A stretch of 64,000 nucleotides of DNA from Serilophus lunatus (lineage: Eukaryota > Chordata > Aves > Passeriformes > Eurylaimidae). Positions 26,701 to 38,326 of this stretch are shown here, piece by piece; position 1 is the first letter of the stretch; each line of letters opens with the position of its first letter. Where the stretch lies: assembly GCA_013399895.1 (NCBI GenBank), contig VXBA01001197.1, positions 372,001 through 436,000 of the forward strand. Reading direction: 5' to 3'. The position numbers and the translations under genes were made by a program. Under the pieces are notes generated by a model, which saw only the letters and a program-made list of their open reading frames with translations, did no database searches and had not been told where the DNA came from.

Positions 26701-28320
26701 CAATGGGAGCCAGTTCCCTCATGCCTATGAGGTATTTCAGTTCTTCATTCTATCCCACCCAAAGCTGTTGCTCTTTCTTTGTGTTCAGTAGCTATTAAAA
26801 ACTCACAGAATGTGTTTTTTGTGCTCTTGCTGTAGGACTAATATTTGCTGCCTGCCATTATGTTATTCCAGTATCCTCGAAAATGAACTGAGGATGTTAG
26901 TCTAATTTGGAGAATTTAAGGACGTATAAATACCACATACCCCAAGGCAAGTGAGGCAGATGAATTAAAAAATAGCATCTAACTGTAGTGGAGATGTGCT
27001 TATGCCTAAAGCTTTTGGTTTATTTTTCACTACAAACAACTTGACCCAACCAAATAATATGAAACTAGATAATTCCTTGGACAGTCTTCTGAAATATCCC
27101 TTTAGGCCTCTTCTAGGGAAAAGCAGCACTACTAAATGTTTGGCTGCCTCTACACCAAGTATTAAAATGTCATATTGTTTTTCCAGCCTGAAAAATTCTG
27201 GTGACCTTACTGGATGAAACAATTAATGCTGAGCCAGACAGGCAAAGAACAGAAACTCTTTGGGGGTTTTCAGGAAGGCTGAACTGCAGCCAAAACTATT
27301 CAGGAAATGTGTGAAAACCACCTTAAAACTGGCCAGTTTTTTTGCTAGGGAATAATACTGGAAATGCCACTCCGCATCTGAGTATCAGAAGAATATCTCA
27401 GAATGAGGAAAGTCTTGATATCTGGCCATACTAGAAGTGCACTGTACTGCACCCTTTAAATATTGGTTTCTTTTAAAGAGATGTCACAACAGGAAAAATC
27501 GAGGGTTTGATTTAGCTTAAAATAGATTATGTCATTGTGTTCCTTCAACACATTATTCATCCAGTCCACTTTGTGTTGGGCAAATAAAGCCACTGCACTG
27601 GTCAACAGAAAAACTTGTCGACTTTATGAGAATGGGATCAGAAGTGCTGCTTGGTTTAATAAGAAACTGGCAGCATTTTGTTTTCTTTAAGTTTCTCCTT
27701 ATCCCCTCCTGTAATGTTTCTATTTCTTATGTCATCACTTTGAAAAGAAAATCCTTTATAGGAGGAATTTTTCTGCTTAGAATAAGGATTTAGTCTAATA
27801 ACATTAGACAAATCTCTTGACTTTTGCTCAGTTTTTGCATTACAAATGAGGTGGGCTGAATGATCCAAAGCATTTTTTTTTTCAGAAGTGTCTAAAGAAT
27901 TATAAGTTCTATTTTCAAAATTACTTTAGTTACTTAACCCTTAAATCCTTTTGAGACATATTTTGGTTCTTCCTTAGTCTCCTTTGAATAATGAATTAAA
28001 TTCACATAGCATGTTGATATAAAAAAACTGAGTTCCCCTCTTCTTCCAGGAGATGGATATTTAGCTTCTAGAGATACAGGAAGCATAGTGTAACAGTAAA
28101 AACTTTGTAATACCTTTCCTTTTAAAATCCAGAGAAAATCAACAACTTCTTTAAGAGTGGCTCTTAATAAGCAAATTAATCTCAAGAATCTCTAGAAAAC
28201 TTTAAAATCATTTTCTGCAAAATGTGCAATCAAACAATTTTTCAGCTTAATGATAGGAAACTGTCATACCTTTCTGAATCTGCCTGATTTTTCCCACGAT
28301 CCAGGACTCTGTTTAAAAGA

Positions 28321-28353
28321 GAAAAAAAAAAAAAAAAAGAGAAAAAAAAAGAA
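28321..28353. repeat. Poly-A tract
   Basis: Two A runs (about 18 and 9) split by GAG. It is a possible old retroposon tail, but no attached element is recognisable. Confidence 0.8.
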
Positions 28354-29585
28354 GCATGAACTTAAGATCTCAGTGGAGCCTATAAATGAGTATTCATCTC
28401 ACAGGAGATGCTTTTTTGAAATTCATGTTCACCTGGATAAAGTGAACCAGCAGGAGTTCTTTTTAATGAGCTTTTTAACACATCTTAGGTAGAAAGATGA
28501 CGTTTTCAGGTTCTTGACTATTTTAATCAGATAAGCAGTTCTAGCAATTGCTTTGACTTTACTGACACCTATTGACTACATCTATGCTTACAGAAGGTTT
28601 TGTTTAACAAAGCCTAAATCATTACAATCAATGGCAAACAATTCTTAGAAATATACTCTTTATTAAAAGAAGGCATACTTACCTTCCATGCACTTTAAAG
28701 GATTTGTGTTCTAAATAAGATTTTATTCAAACACAAGTTTTTCCAAGGCAGAAAATTTTTAAATACCTCAAATTTTAGGTGTTTGAGTTCAGATACTTTC
28801 TAAAGCAATTGCATACATAAATCACCAAATGCAAACCTGTAAAGTCTAGTCCTCTGATTCTGGTAGCTTGAAGTTAAGCATATAATGTGAGTAGTTAAGA
28901 TAGAAAAATATTAATTAATAGTTATATATGTTTATGCTAAAAACATGGGAATATCTTTAGCATGCCCAGGAATTTCTCATATATGGGTATGAATTCTGGC
29001 ATCCTTAGCAAGTCTTATGTACAGTAACTTGGTAACTTCTTTAATACTTTTGTTCTTGCATTAAATACCTCTTCTTTATTTCATCCCAAATCATTAGCCC
29101 CTAAAGACAGCTTTGAAAAGGACTAGGTCATTCTGTGCACAGTAACTTTGTGTCAGTTCAGTCAGAGATTATTCTGATCACTCTGTCTCACAGCAGGAGA
29201 CACAAATAATGAGCAGTGAATATATTCTTACTGCAGGAAGTGTCAAAAAAAAAAATAAATCTACGGAGAATGCATTGTGGAGAGAGGGCAAAAAAGCAGA
29301 AATCCATGTGCCTAGAATTAGGTGTGTATCCAAAAATATTTTCACACACAAACATCTCTCAGTCCCAAACTTCACGCTTCTTTGACAACAGCCAGCTGCC
29401 ATTCTGTTTTGAGCGTTCTATTTTGAGAAATATTTTGAGCATTGCTTATAAAGGGAAAAAGATAGCACACAACTCTTTTAATTAAGCAGACACAAATGTA
29501 TACCGTTGAATTAAATCTAGCAAAGTGAAACAATATGAAAGAGCATTGGCAGAGATGAGCAACTGAATTGTGTGTTGGCACCCAC

Positions 29586-29735
29586 CAGTGAACTCATGGA
29601 CTCTCTCAGTTTGGATTTGTAGAGCATCCACCGGTAACGCAGGTCCTCCAGATCTTCAGAATTTCCAGTAACAGGATGAAGATGAAGAAGGTTCTCAAAG
29701 AGATGCTGCCCATCAGGCACATGAGACTGCAGCTC
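29586..29735 (-). CDS. SYNE2: SYNE2 exon E15: end of last spectrin repeat
   Basis: Fifty codons, residues 835-884, phase 0 at both ends. The acceptor is CTGTAG before GAGCTGCAG, and the donor is CTG followed by GTGGGT. The peptide contains GQHLFENLLHL, then a short linker, then the strongly conserved EDLEDLRYRWMLYKSKL. That motif is diagnostic for the last nesprin repeat immediately before the KASH module. It lies 14.3 kb upstream of the KASH exon in transcript direction and 0.7 kb downstream of E14. Confidence 0.93.
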
Positions 29736-30434
29736 CTACAGGCAAAGACAAGGTCAGCAGCAACTCAGAATTCCAGAAGGCCACAGTTTTTAAACAAGCA
29801 GTCCAAAAACCAATGGTACTAAATCAAACTACTGGGTACTCTGGAGTAGCAAATTTATTTTTGTCATTGTTTTTTTGGTTAGAAATATCAAAAGCTCATC
29901 TGTAAGACTCCTGTAGCCTTGGATATTTCTGTTTGTTATCTTCCTTACAGCTTCCACTGCCATTGCATCTGGCCATACTCAACAGAAAAAGTGAGGCCAA
30001 ACACCAGACACCTATTTTAATCAGCTTCTTTTAATAAACACACTGGAAATGTCCAGTCCAAAAGCTAGATGCCAGGTGCTCCCTTGTCTTCTACCACTCT
30101 GGCTCTGGCAGACCTTTCTTAATAGAAGGGATGAAATTCATCCTAAATTCCTGAGCTTCATCTACTCTAGAGTGAGGATAGTGTTTGAATGTTTTGTCTG
30201 TTCTTTGGGGATTTTTTAGTTGTTTTGTTGGGGCTTTTTGTGGGGGGAGGGGTTGGGGGAGGGTGTTGTTGCTTAGTTGGTGGGGTGATTCTCTGTTCTT
30301 TTGGTTGTTGCTATCTGGATTTGTTTTGTTGGGAGTTTTATTTTGGGGTTTTTTGGTTGGTCGTTTTTTTTAATTCCTAAAGAATTTGCAGCTATTACAA
30401 TCTTTGACTTCATATTCAACCCCTGAAAACTAAC
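29736..30434 (-). other. SYNE2 intron between E14 and E15
   Basis: A 0.7 kb intron containing the G/T-rich block at 30185-30372. Nothing coding was seen. Confidence 0.75.
30185..30372 (+). repeat. Strongly strand-asymmetric G/T-rich block with G-quadruplex motif
   Basis: About 190 bases nearly devoid of C and A on the plus strand. Four G runs at 30242-30263 (6, 4, 5 and 3 Gs with loops of 1-2 bases) fit a G-quadruplex pattern. The SYNE2 RNA, copied from this strand, would be A/C-rich here. Confidence 0.8.
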
Positions 30435-30590
30435 CTCAAGTTTGCTCTGGTGTGCCTTAATTTCCTCTGTGGAAGATGGAATCTCAGCAAGAATTTTGGT
30501 CAGTTTGGTGTTTTCTCCTTGTAGCCACTCTTCAAAGTTGTGTAGGTGCTTCAAGTGGCTGTTTATATTTTGCCTTTCTCCCATCTTCTC
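30435..30590 (-). CDS. SYNE2: SYNE2 exon E14: first helix of last spectrin repeat
   Basis: Fifty-two codons, residues 783-834, phase 0 at both ends. The acceptor is AACCTAG before GAGAAGATG, and the donor is CTTGAG followed by GTTAGT. The peptide contains the helix motif LHNFEEWLQGENTKLTKIL and ends in HQSKLE. It corresponds to the human nesprin-2 segment with a GQWLQ core, as I recall it. It follows the basic linker of E13 directly. Confidence 0.92.
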
Positions 30591-30765
30591 CTAGGTTACA
30601 GAACAACAGCAATAAAAGAGTCTTTACTCTTATGTCAGATGTTTCCTCTGAAGGCCTGATTCCAAGATCTTAACCTCCAACTATGTAATCCATGATATCA
30701 GATAAAGACAATAAAATTGTTCTTGTGTAGCTGATATGAAAGCAGATACAGAGTCCTCATCTCAC

Positions 30766-30892
30766 CTGCTTATGGTTGGGATCTACATCTAAAAGATGGA
30801 AGGCAGGTCTAGACATCCATCTGCTGCCCATAAATGCCCTTTTCCTCTTCTTATCAGCCACTGGTCTGTCCAACTGCCACTTTTTGAGAAGA
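30766..30892 (-). CDS. SYNE2: SYNE2 exon E13: basic non-repeat linker
   Basis: 127 bases: one base completes a glycine codon shared with E12, then 42 codons (residues 741-782) end in phase 0. The acceptor is GTTTTCTAG and the donor is AAGCAG followed by GTGAGA. It starts LLKKWQLDRPV, which matches the end of a repeat (human LIRNWHLQR, as I recall). It then leaves the spectrin pattern and runs through ADKKRKRAF, GSRWMSRPAF and DVDPNHKQ. The segment is rich in K, R and aromatic residues and contains a cluster like a monopartite nuclear localisation signal (KKRKR). In the family this is the unstructured adaptive linker before the last repeat. No M-initiated reading frame marks it; I found it from splice sites and phase. 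Confidence 0.88.
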
Positions 30893-31839
30893 CTAGAAAA
30901 CAGAAAAATAGAGACATCAGTGCAGTGGAACACCTAATTATGAAACATCCACATTTTGATTGGGGCTACAGAAGATAGCTCTGGTGAAACAGCACTGTCG
31001 ATATTATTACATTACTATAACTAGCACTATTACTATTAAAGTTATTCCCAACATCTTTTTAGCAAAATAAGGGAAGACAGGAACATCCCAAAGTAGCATC
31101 AGTACTCTAGCACTAGTTCTAGTATTTCCAAGTGTTTTGGTTTTTTTTTGTTTAGGTGAATAAAAATATTACCTTGACAATGTACCTTCCTTTCTGGTAA
31201 CAGGAGGCGATACAATCAAGCCTTCATCAATTTAGCAATTTCATGTTTATACGTATTTTGACACTATAAATATAATCGTACATGCAGCACAGTATTAAAT
31301 TTTAATAAAGACTAGCAAATATGAGCAGCAGTTTGACACTGCACAGTGGAGGCCAAATAAATTAAGTCTTCATTTCCCGGCTAAGAGAGGATTTCAGTTC
31401 TGCTTATACTTCTGCAGGTTTGCAAAAGGCACAAATCCCATTGCAGATATACCCTCCTTGGAGGCATCCTCAGATCAGAAAGCAAGTAGAACAGGAAGGT
31501 GAAACAGAGCAGCAGAAGTCGCCCAGTCTATGCCCAATTTCCTCCAACACGGACTGGCACTACAAGGGTGACCAGGTTCTAAGAAGACACAGCCTACTCC
31601 AAGAGTGAGGTAAAGGCAGATTCATAGGAACTGGTTCATGGTTTCTCTAAAATAGTTTTCTTGAAAGTAATAATTTCCAATTTATGAACAATTAAATAAA
31701 ATCTCATCTTGCTTCTAGGATTGTAACATGGCTGTTCACTTTCACAGCACAGAGCACAAAGCATCAAGTGTGCCTGGCCATACAGCAGTACAGAGCATCC
31801 CCTTGAAAGCACATGAGGAAGATGTACATGAACACTTAC

Positions 31840-32003
31840 CCAGTTGCCATCTCCTTCAGTGATTTCCATGATTCCTTCAGCTGATCCAGCTCTGCCTGGA
31901 CATGGGCAATCTCCTCTGGAGAAGAATTCTCCATGACCAGCTGGCCATGAGCTTCCACAAGGTGCAGCTGGATCTCCTTATCTGGAAACTCAGCTAGCAA
32001 TCT
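31840..32003 (-). CDS. SYNE2: SYNE2 exon E12: spectrin-repeat segment
   Basis: 164 bases, residues 686-739 plus two bases of a split glycine codon. The acceptor is TTTCAG before AGATTGCTA, and the donor is ACTGG followed by GTAAGTG. The peptide carries LLAEFPDKEIQL and HGQLVMENSSPEEIA, the typical turn between spectrin helices B and C. It ends in an acidic/basic helix with QLKESWKSLK. The match to human nesprin-2 is close (GWLVMEKSSPEG, as recalled). Confidence 0.93.
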
Positions 32004-32735
32004 CTGAAACGCACAGCCCTTACAATTACTCCTAGGTATCCTGGGTAAAGCAGAGGCTATGTCAGACTGAAGGCCATGTTCAGTCCAGGACTATGCTGGT
32101 TCTGTTGGCACTAGCTAGAACATACCTAGCGGGAAAAAAAATATGCTGTGGATTCTTGCAAAGAGCCAACACAGGTCAAAGAGCTGATGGAAAAACTTAA
32201 AGGGTGCAAGTTGTCAATGCACCTCCTTCTGTAGTCTCCCTATCAGATAGTTTGGTTTCCCAAAGGAAGGCAAAAGCTGCCAGCTGAAGTAACCTACCAG
32301 AGTGAATCTAACATGCCAAGTACTGTTACCCAGGGAAAAGCTGGCAGTATTGGAACAGCTCAGTTCAACGAAGTATAAGGTTAGCTAAAATGGCAGTAAT
32401 GTTCAATGTATCAATGAGTACATATAGGCAAAGGCAGATATTGTCCAGAGAGACCGCCTTGACAGGTGGTGACAGCTTTTTTTAAAACCACTTGTCCTTT
32501 GGTAATACTTTATCCCTTTCAAAAGTTCTTAGGCATTTTTCACATTTCTTGTCTTCTACCTATCCCCACATTCCACAACACAGGGGAAAACAGGGGGGCA
32601 GCAGAAACAGTTATTGCAGGAGGAACAAGCCATCATTACTCTCCCAGACCAGGAAATCCTCACTAGAAACCCCCACTCTTGACAGAATGCTTCAAAGTGA
32701 ATAATTAACATCTTAAACTAAGACAGTATTCTCAC

Positions 32736-32897
32736 CTCAAGGTCTTCTACCTTGCCCTCGATGTTCTGCTCTCCATCAGCAGCCTGATAGGAATTAATCT
32801 TCTCTGTGGTTACTGCAATCCACTGTTGGAGGTCAGAGAGTTTTTCATTATATGCCCAGTGTTTCTGAACGTGGTCTTCGCTCTGCTGTATCATTAT
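32736..32897 (-). CDS. SYNE2: SYNE2 exon E11: spectrin-repeat segment
   Basis: Fifty-four codons, residues 632-685, phase 0 to 0. The acceptor is TTTGTAG before ATAATGATACAG, and the donor is CTTGAG followed by GTGAGA. The helix A core is KLSDLQQWIAVTTEKI, with the invariant tryptophan, followed by a variable loop (YQAADGEQNIEG). The human counterpart, as I recall, has RQWIVVTTQKLEAH. The exon has no long M-initiated frame, so it was found by translating between splice sites. Confidence 0.92.
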
Positions 32898-33836
32898 CTA
32901 CAAATTATAAAAATATGTCAGCAAATAAAGTCAGACAAAAAGAGTGTCTTTATTGGATCTAACACTAAGATGAGCACAGAATATCATTGGCAAAAAGGAA
33001 AAAAACAGAGGTTAATAAGAGACAAAAAACTGTCCTTTGTCATCAGTGGTGTAGAAAACACCTTCTGAGGTCTTGCAGGCCTGAATTCAACCACACGGGG
33101 GGGCATAAGAATTAGAATAGCTCCTTCCTGGCTGCAATGGAATAAAGAATATATATCTATGTTTGAGGATTTTTGTACCCCAGTCAATATCAAATACATC
33201 TTTCACTCCTTGAATCAGAAATGCCTGTAGAGACTTCTTTTGGCAAAAGTCCAGTTCAGCGATAAATGGGATTATTGAGATTGAAACCAGAATTCCACAG
33301 AGCATATTTGGGTAACTCTTTAATGTATTTAATTTTATAGTGAACTGCATGCCTAAGGCATCTTTATAAGCTCTTCTTCTCATTTTATAGCTATGTTTAC
33401 AAGTGACAAATTGCCTCAGGACAAAACGAGTATTTATGCAATTGCAGCACTTTTCTCTCATTAACTTTTAGGTCATAAAGCTATCAAAAAAATCAAATAC
33501 TTTGGTACGAAACCCCTGTCCAGGAATCTGTGAAATACAAGCATCACCATGATAATATAACTATGAGGTCTTTTGGTCATAAATCTCAGGCCTGCTCCAG
33601 AAATAATTTATATAGACATGTGGATGGTATCCTATCCCAAAGGGAACTCATTACAGATAATCAGAGAATCCTGGAAGTGTTATCAAGGTCATTAGAATTC
33701 AGTGACTCCTTCTCCTGAAATGAAACTATCTGTCACTCAAAGGATATAATATCATATGCTCAAACATTTTAAAAATATTTTTAAATAGTGGCAACACACA
33801 ACTCCTCAGACAACCAAAAACTTTTCCTTATGTTAC

Positions 33837-33971
33837 CTCCAATGATCTTTTCAGGGCCTGAGAGTCAGATGAAAGTTGATTCATTTCATGCCTGTGTGTG
33901 GTATTTGACTGAACAAGCTTCTCTACCTCCTCCATATGAATTGTAAGTTCTGACAAGTCATCTTGGATCAT
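33837..33971 (-). CDS. SYNE2: SYNE2 exon E10: spectrin-repeat segment
   Basis: Forty-five codons, residues 587-631, phase 0 to 0. The acceptor is TTTCCTCTGCAG before ATGATCCAA, and the donor is TTGGAG followed by GTAACA. The peptide contains the helix MEEVEKLVQSNTTHRHEMNQ, and its C-terminal part HEMNQLSSDSQALKRSLE is nearly identical in pattern to human nesprin-2 (HKMDQLSSDFQALQRSLE, as recalled). The length is divisible by three, so skipping it would keep the frame. Confidence 0.93.
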
Positions 33972-34915
33972 CTGCAGAGGAAAAGACAGACTCCATATGG
34001 GTAGGGTGCTGGATATGGCATGGACCTTCACAAATCATACACTAAAGGTAGCTTCATTTGACAGTGTAAGGACAAAAAAACCCAGCTACAATCACTGTCA
34101 TTAAGAAAATTAATTGTTTTGATGTCTAAGACTAAATGTTTCTGAAAAAGAATACCAGAAGATAAGTTGCTGAGAAGCTACCAAAGGAGACACAGTATAA
34201 CCAGCTAAGTACTACAAAGAACTATGGTGATAACATCCCTGTGGTGACCAAAGATGAAGTGGCATGGTATAGCTGAATCACTGTAGCTCATCATGGCAGT
34301 CACATCCCCTCTATCTTCTCCTCCCACTCTTCTTTCCCCTCTCTCAGGTATGTAATCCCTCTGCATGCCTTGAACAGGCTCTACTGCATGTTGGATCCTC
34401 TGCTGAACCAGTCTAAAACACTAGCCAAGTGGAAAATTATGATTTTTTTTTTCCTGTTGATTTTTTTTTCTTGGCCAGCTGAGTCAGTCTGTGGAGTAAA
34501 TCCAGCATGTGTCAAAGCTGTGACAAGGTAAAGAGCAGAAAGGGGGGGATGCAAAAGAGGTGGAACAATGGGAACTCCTTTGGAGAAAGTTAAGATTGGT
34601 TCCAGTTACTTTATGCAATTTCCATTCCAGTGGGAAGTATTGGGATACATTTTGTTTAGCAATAAAACTAGCCCAAGGAAGGTGTGCCACTAACAGCTTC
34701 CAGCTGCTTGTTCCTTCTCTCAAGCTTGGTTTGCCAGTGCTTTATCTGCTTTGCTTTAATTTCATTTACTACATGATATAAGCTGGACCAAATGAAATTA
34801 TCTAGCACACAATCAGTTGAGGGGACAGGTACTGAATTCCTCATGATAATAAAGTATGAACAAACAAGACCACAATTAGCTGAGGGTAACACAGACAAGC
34901 AATATTGTAATATAC

Positions 34916-35059
34916 CTGGAGTCTCTGGAGTTGTGTCTTTTTACCTAAGAGGTCAGGCCGTGGTTCCTTCTCTAGATCTAATTTGGCTTTAATGGCAGAT
35001 AACTTCTTCTGCAAAGGTGCAAAACCAGCATCAAAGTTCTTATGTTGCAATATCAAATT
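34916..35059 (-). CDS. SYNE2: SYNE2 exon E9: spectrin-repeat segment
   Basis: Forty-eight codons, residues 539-586, phase 0 to 0. The acceptor is TGTCTAG before AATTTGATA, and the donor is CTCCAG followed by GTATAT. The peptide contains QHKNFDAGFAPLQKKL, then DLEKEPRPDLLGKKTQLQRL. The human pattern, as recalled, is QHKDFGAAFEPLQRKL and DLPGKQAQLSRLQ. It is mostly helix B and the start of helix C of a spectrin repeat. Confidence 0.94.
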
Positions 35060-35321
35060 CTAGACAGAGAAAGAAAAAAAAAAGATCCAGCATTCAACAT
35101 ATATCCTTTGGCATTATATTTTGTCAATGTCCACCTCACATTCAGAACAAAAACTGAGCTATACTATGGCACAGACCACAAATTTAGTTCAATATTTGAT
35201 CATCCTAGAAAAAGGGGTTGGGCTGGTTAGTACTAAATTTATATCTATAAAACTGGCTTAGTAAAGAATTGACCATTGTCTTTGTCACAGGACAAGACGG
35301 TATTTGGGTTTTGTAGTTCAC

Positions 35322-35504
35322 CTGGAGTTTGCTCTTGCTTTGCAGCAGACTTTTGTGTAGAATTTCTCTCTCTTTTGAAGCTTCAGCTACTTCTTGAAGG
35401 AAAGATTCTGCTTTTTCCTCACCAAGGACATTGTTTAACAAATCTTTCTTCAGCTGTAATGTCATCAACTGCTCTTTGAACTGGGAGCTTTCAGCTAGAG
35501 CAGC
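35322..35504 (-). CDS. SYNE2: SYNE2 exon E8: spectrin-repeat segment
   Basis: Sixty-one codons, residues 478-538, phase 0 to 0. The acceptor is CTCCTTTAG before GCTGCTCTA, and the donor is CTCCAG followed by GTGAAC. The conserved core is MTLQLKKDLLNNVLGEEKAE, then EREILHKSLLQSKSKLQ (human LLHNSLLQRKSKLQ as recalled). It is a continuous amphipathic helix typical of spectrin helices B and C. Confidence 0.94.
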
Positions 35505-36268
35505 CTAAAGGAGAAAAATCCTTCCAGTGAAATCATATAAAAAAATCCCCACCAACCATATAATCATGTTATTCTCACACAAGTCACACAACCAAAGCAG
35601 GATGACAAAATCAGGTAAAAACAGCATGCTGGGCCAACAAGGGATAACAGAAGGTACCTGGACAGTGCCCAGTTAAAGGAAAAGTCTTCCTGATAATGTT
35701 AGAAGAACCAGGGCTGCATCCATTTTGTGAACAGAAATAGAGGAAAGCTGTACTATGGAAAGAGTTGTCTGTGCAGAGGAGAGGCCTAAACAACCAACAG
35801 AAAGGACAGCTTGAATGCTCATCCTGAGGATAAATTCCATCCCCGTTCACAGACACATTTATTCTGGAGATCATAGGGATGGCAAAACAACAAACACACC
35901 TTACTGGGCACATGCAGAAATCGTGCATTATAATCCCACAACTATATCACTAGACAATTCTTAACAGAGTTCACAGACTTCCCATCCATGGAGATCAGGG
36001 CTAATGTAAACAACATTATCATCACTTTTGAAGATATCTTATGCTTTAATGCAACCTACTCAGCTGACAACTCCAGATAACCAAATGGAGGGCACAAAGT
36101 AAGACAGTGTGCTACAGCCAGAGCCGAGTAAAGACCTCCATGAGTGCCGTGGGGTTTCCTGCCACACTGGAAAGACCCTTCCAGCTGCTGCTGACCAGCA
36201 GCTCTATGCAGACTTGGGCAGACACAAACCAACTATAAATTTCTGAACTTAGTAACAGGCTTGGCTAC

Positions 36269-36416
36269 CTCAATGTGAGCTTGTGCTGGCTCTGAAGTCT
36301 CCAGTAGCATCTGGACTGTTGGTTTCCACTGTTCAAAATTTTGCAGGGGATTTTGGAAGAGTCTTCTCAGTTGGGTTTCTGTATCAGTGCTCATTTTAGT
36401 AGTTTTGCCTCTAACA
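36269..36416 (-). CDS. SYNE2: SYNE2 exon E7: spectrin-repeat segment
   Basis: 148 bases: one base completes a serine codon from E6, then 49 codons (residues 429-477) end in phase 0. The acceptor is ATCTTTGCAG before TGTTAGAGG. The donor is ATTGAG followed by GTAGCC, a weak match after position +3. The peptide contains RRLFQNPLQNFEQWKPTVQ, the equivalent of human HFQRPLQDLQLWKALAQ as recalled, with the invariant helix A tryptophan. It was found from splice sites and phase rather than from an M-initiated frame. Confidence 0.9.
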
Positions 36417-38326
36417 CTGCAAAGATAAAATGAAAACCAAGAGAAGGATTACAAAGAAATCCAAGTCCAAACATCCTATTCATCAAGGACTGAATTAACA
36501 CAATACTTGGGGGTAAACTGTATCCAGCACAAAAGCCTCAGTCTTTTTTACTGTCTGAGCCTGGTGTTGTATACCAACAGCTGCTCTGTCAGTCAAAGAC
36601 ATCTGACAAAACTTCATTTAGATCCTGTAAGACACATTTGTCTCGTGCAACTGTGTATCTGGATTTACTTTACCTTTCTAGTAGCCAGCAGTCTCCCCTT
36701 GTACATGATCTTTCTTGCCTGCTATCACCAGAGTACACCGGAGTAGTCTCATTGACTGATAGGAGGAATAAGCCAAGAATGTCTAGAATTTACCTGCAGG
36801 TGCCTGTATTGTTTTACATATTACTGAGTCTTTGTCCCTTTAAAAAATTACATTAGGAAGTCTTTGATCATCCTATGCTACCCAGAAAAACATGAAAAAT
36901 ACATTTTTCTTTCACATGTATTTTTTAAAAATTTTGCAGAACCACTTGATTTTATATTATTACAGATGAGTGATTCTGATAAAAGTTTTGTATTTATGTA
37001 TATGTATCCACATGCATGCACAGCTGTATTATGTGTGTATATAAATATTGAAAGAAAAATTAAAATCAGCGCACATTCAATAAATATTCAGGCTTCCCTT
37101 ACAAAGGTACACACAAAACAGCTGAGTAACAAGGCCCAGCAGTGACACACCCCATACAGCTGCCTTCTGTTTTTCTCAGCTTTCCTGACCTTCTAGTTTG
37201 CAGAATCCTGTCTGATATGTCAAAATGCAGCCCAAACTCTATATTCATAAAGAAACAGTAGCCTGCAAAGTCATAAAACATGCAGGTGAGAGTAGTGCCA
37301 AGCAGGATCAATATTGCCTTTCTATACAAACAGAAACAACAACTTCACCTGTGTCACTGGGACGTGACAGAGCTAAACAAAGGCAACCTTGCAGAGGCCA
37401 AAAGCTCTGCAAATAGAAAGTTCTGGCTTCACACGTCCTCTGCCATTTGCTCTGCTGCCCCTGCCAGGCTCAGTGTGAAGCTGCCAGACTTCCCAAAGGA
37501 GTTTCAGAAAGAAGCTGGCAAAAGAGCAGCTGCCATTTTCTACTCGGAGACAAGTCCCCTGCTTTCTCTGCTCCTCTCCGACGTTGTTTACTTGCTAGTT
37601 TTTAAACTCAAATCCTCTTCCATAATGACCTATAACCCTTTCAGCGGGACAGCGTATTGCGCACTGGACAGAGGGAAGTAAGCTTGGATATAGGTAAAGA
37701 ACTGACCTTTTTTTTTTTCCCCTTAAAAAAAGATCCTTTCTTCTACTTTGCAACTTTGCTGCAGTTCCTTTACTTCCTGATTCCAGGCAGCCTGGAAACG
37801 GAAACACTGAAGTCTGGGGAGAGGCTAAACTTTCAGAGTTTCCAACCCAAGGCAAGTTGAAAACAAGAATGTGCACATAAGCTGCCAGGAGAAAGGCAAT
37901 AAACACTGCCAAATAATTGCTAAGGCTGATGAGTCACCACAAAAAACTCAACGAGGGAGGGCCATAATTCTTCTAAACCGTTTACTACCACAGCTCCTGA
38001 TTTTCTAGTTGCTTTCATGAAAGGCAAGCAAAACACATAAATTATTATTATAAAATGCTAATGAGATCAAATTAGCTGCCAACAATCTAATTTTCTTCAA
38101 ACCATACACAACATTAATGCTGTATGATCACTGCTTGAAAATGAGCAGCAGCCTACAGCTCCTAGCAAACAGCTAAAATTACAGCCTTACTGAAACATGG
38201 AGACAGATGTAACGAGCAAAAGCTTTTCATATTTCTACCCATCATGTACCTTTGGAGGGCACATCACTTTTTTTCTTAGGCCCCTGTCAAACCCCATCCA
38301 CCCGCCATAATCAGACTTCCCAGTAC
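36417..38326 (-). other. SYNE2 intron between E6 and E7
   Basis: A 1.9 kb intron. The 37400-37860 part is more GC-rich than the neighbourhood and has several CpGs, ETS-like TTTACTTCCTG and a GGAAACGGAAAC motif (see findings). The rest is ordinary AT-rich intron with a short TATG-like run at about 36995-37010. Confidence 0.75.
37400..37860. promoter_or_regulatory. Candidate intronic regulatory element
   Basis: In an AT-rich, CpG-poor intron this segment has about eight CpGs, a TTTACTTCCTGATTCC site of ETS/PU.1 type near 37763-37780, and GGAAACGGAAAC near 37794-37806, which fits an interferon-response/IRF half-site pair. Nothing in the sequence proves activity. It could drive or modulate a short nesprin-2 isoform starting at E7 or later. 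Confidence 0.25.

Larger units (their letters stand above)
15300..29585 (-). other. Last SYNE2 intron (14.3 kb)
   Basis: This intron separates E15 from the KASH exon. It is AT-rich and carries the degenerate CR1 at 20430-20645, the LTR pieces at 22071-22430 and 22452-22960, the CR1 at 23050-23735, A-rich homopolymers at 16203-16215, 24918-24929 and 28321-28353, and a possible degraded coding relic at 16780-17375. No confidently coding small exon was seen. A short alternatively used exon between E15 and E16, known for this region in mammals, could be hidden here. Confidence 0.8.

Noticed and set aside
30185..30380. Two plus-strand frames rich in F, G, L and V
   Set aside because: They are translations of the G/T-rich block, not proteins.
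37280..37681. 133-codon plus open frame over the GC-rich intronic patch
   Set aside because: No domain is recognised; it is better explained by local composition. I kept only the regulatory hypothesis.
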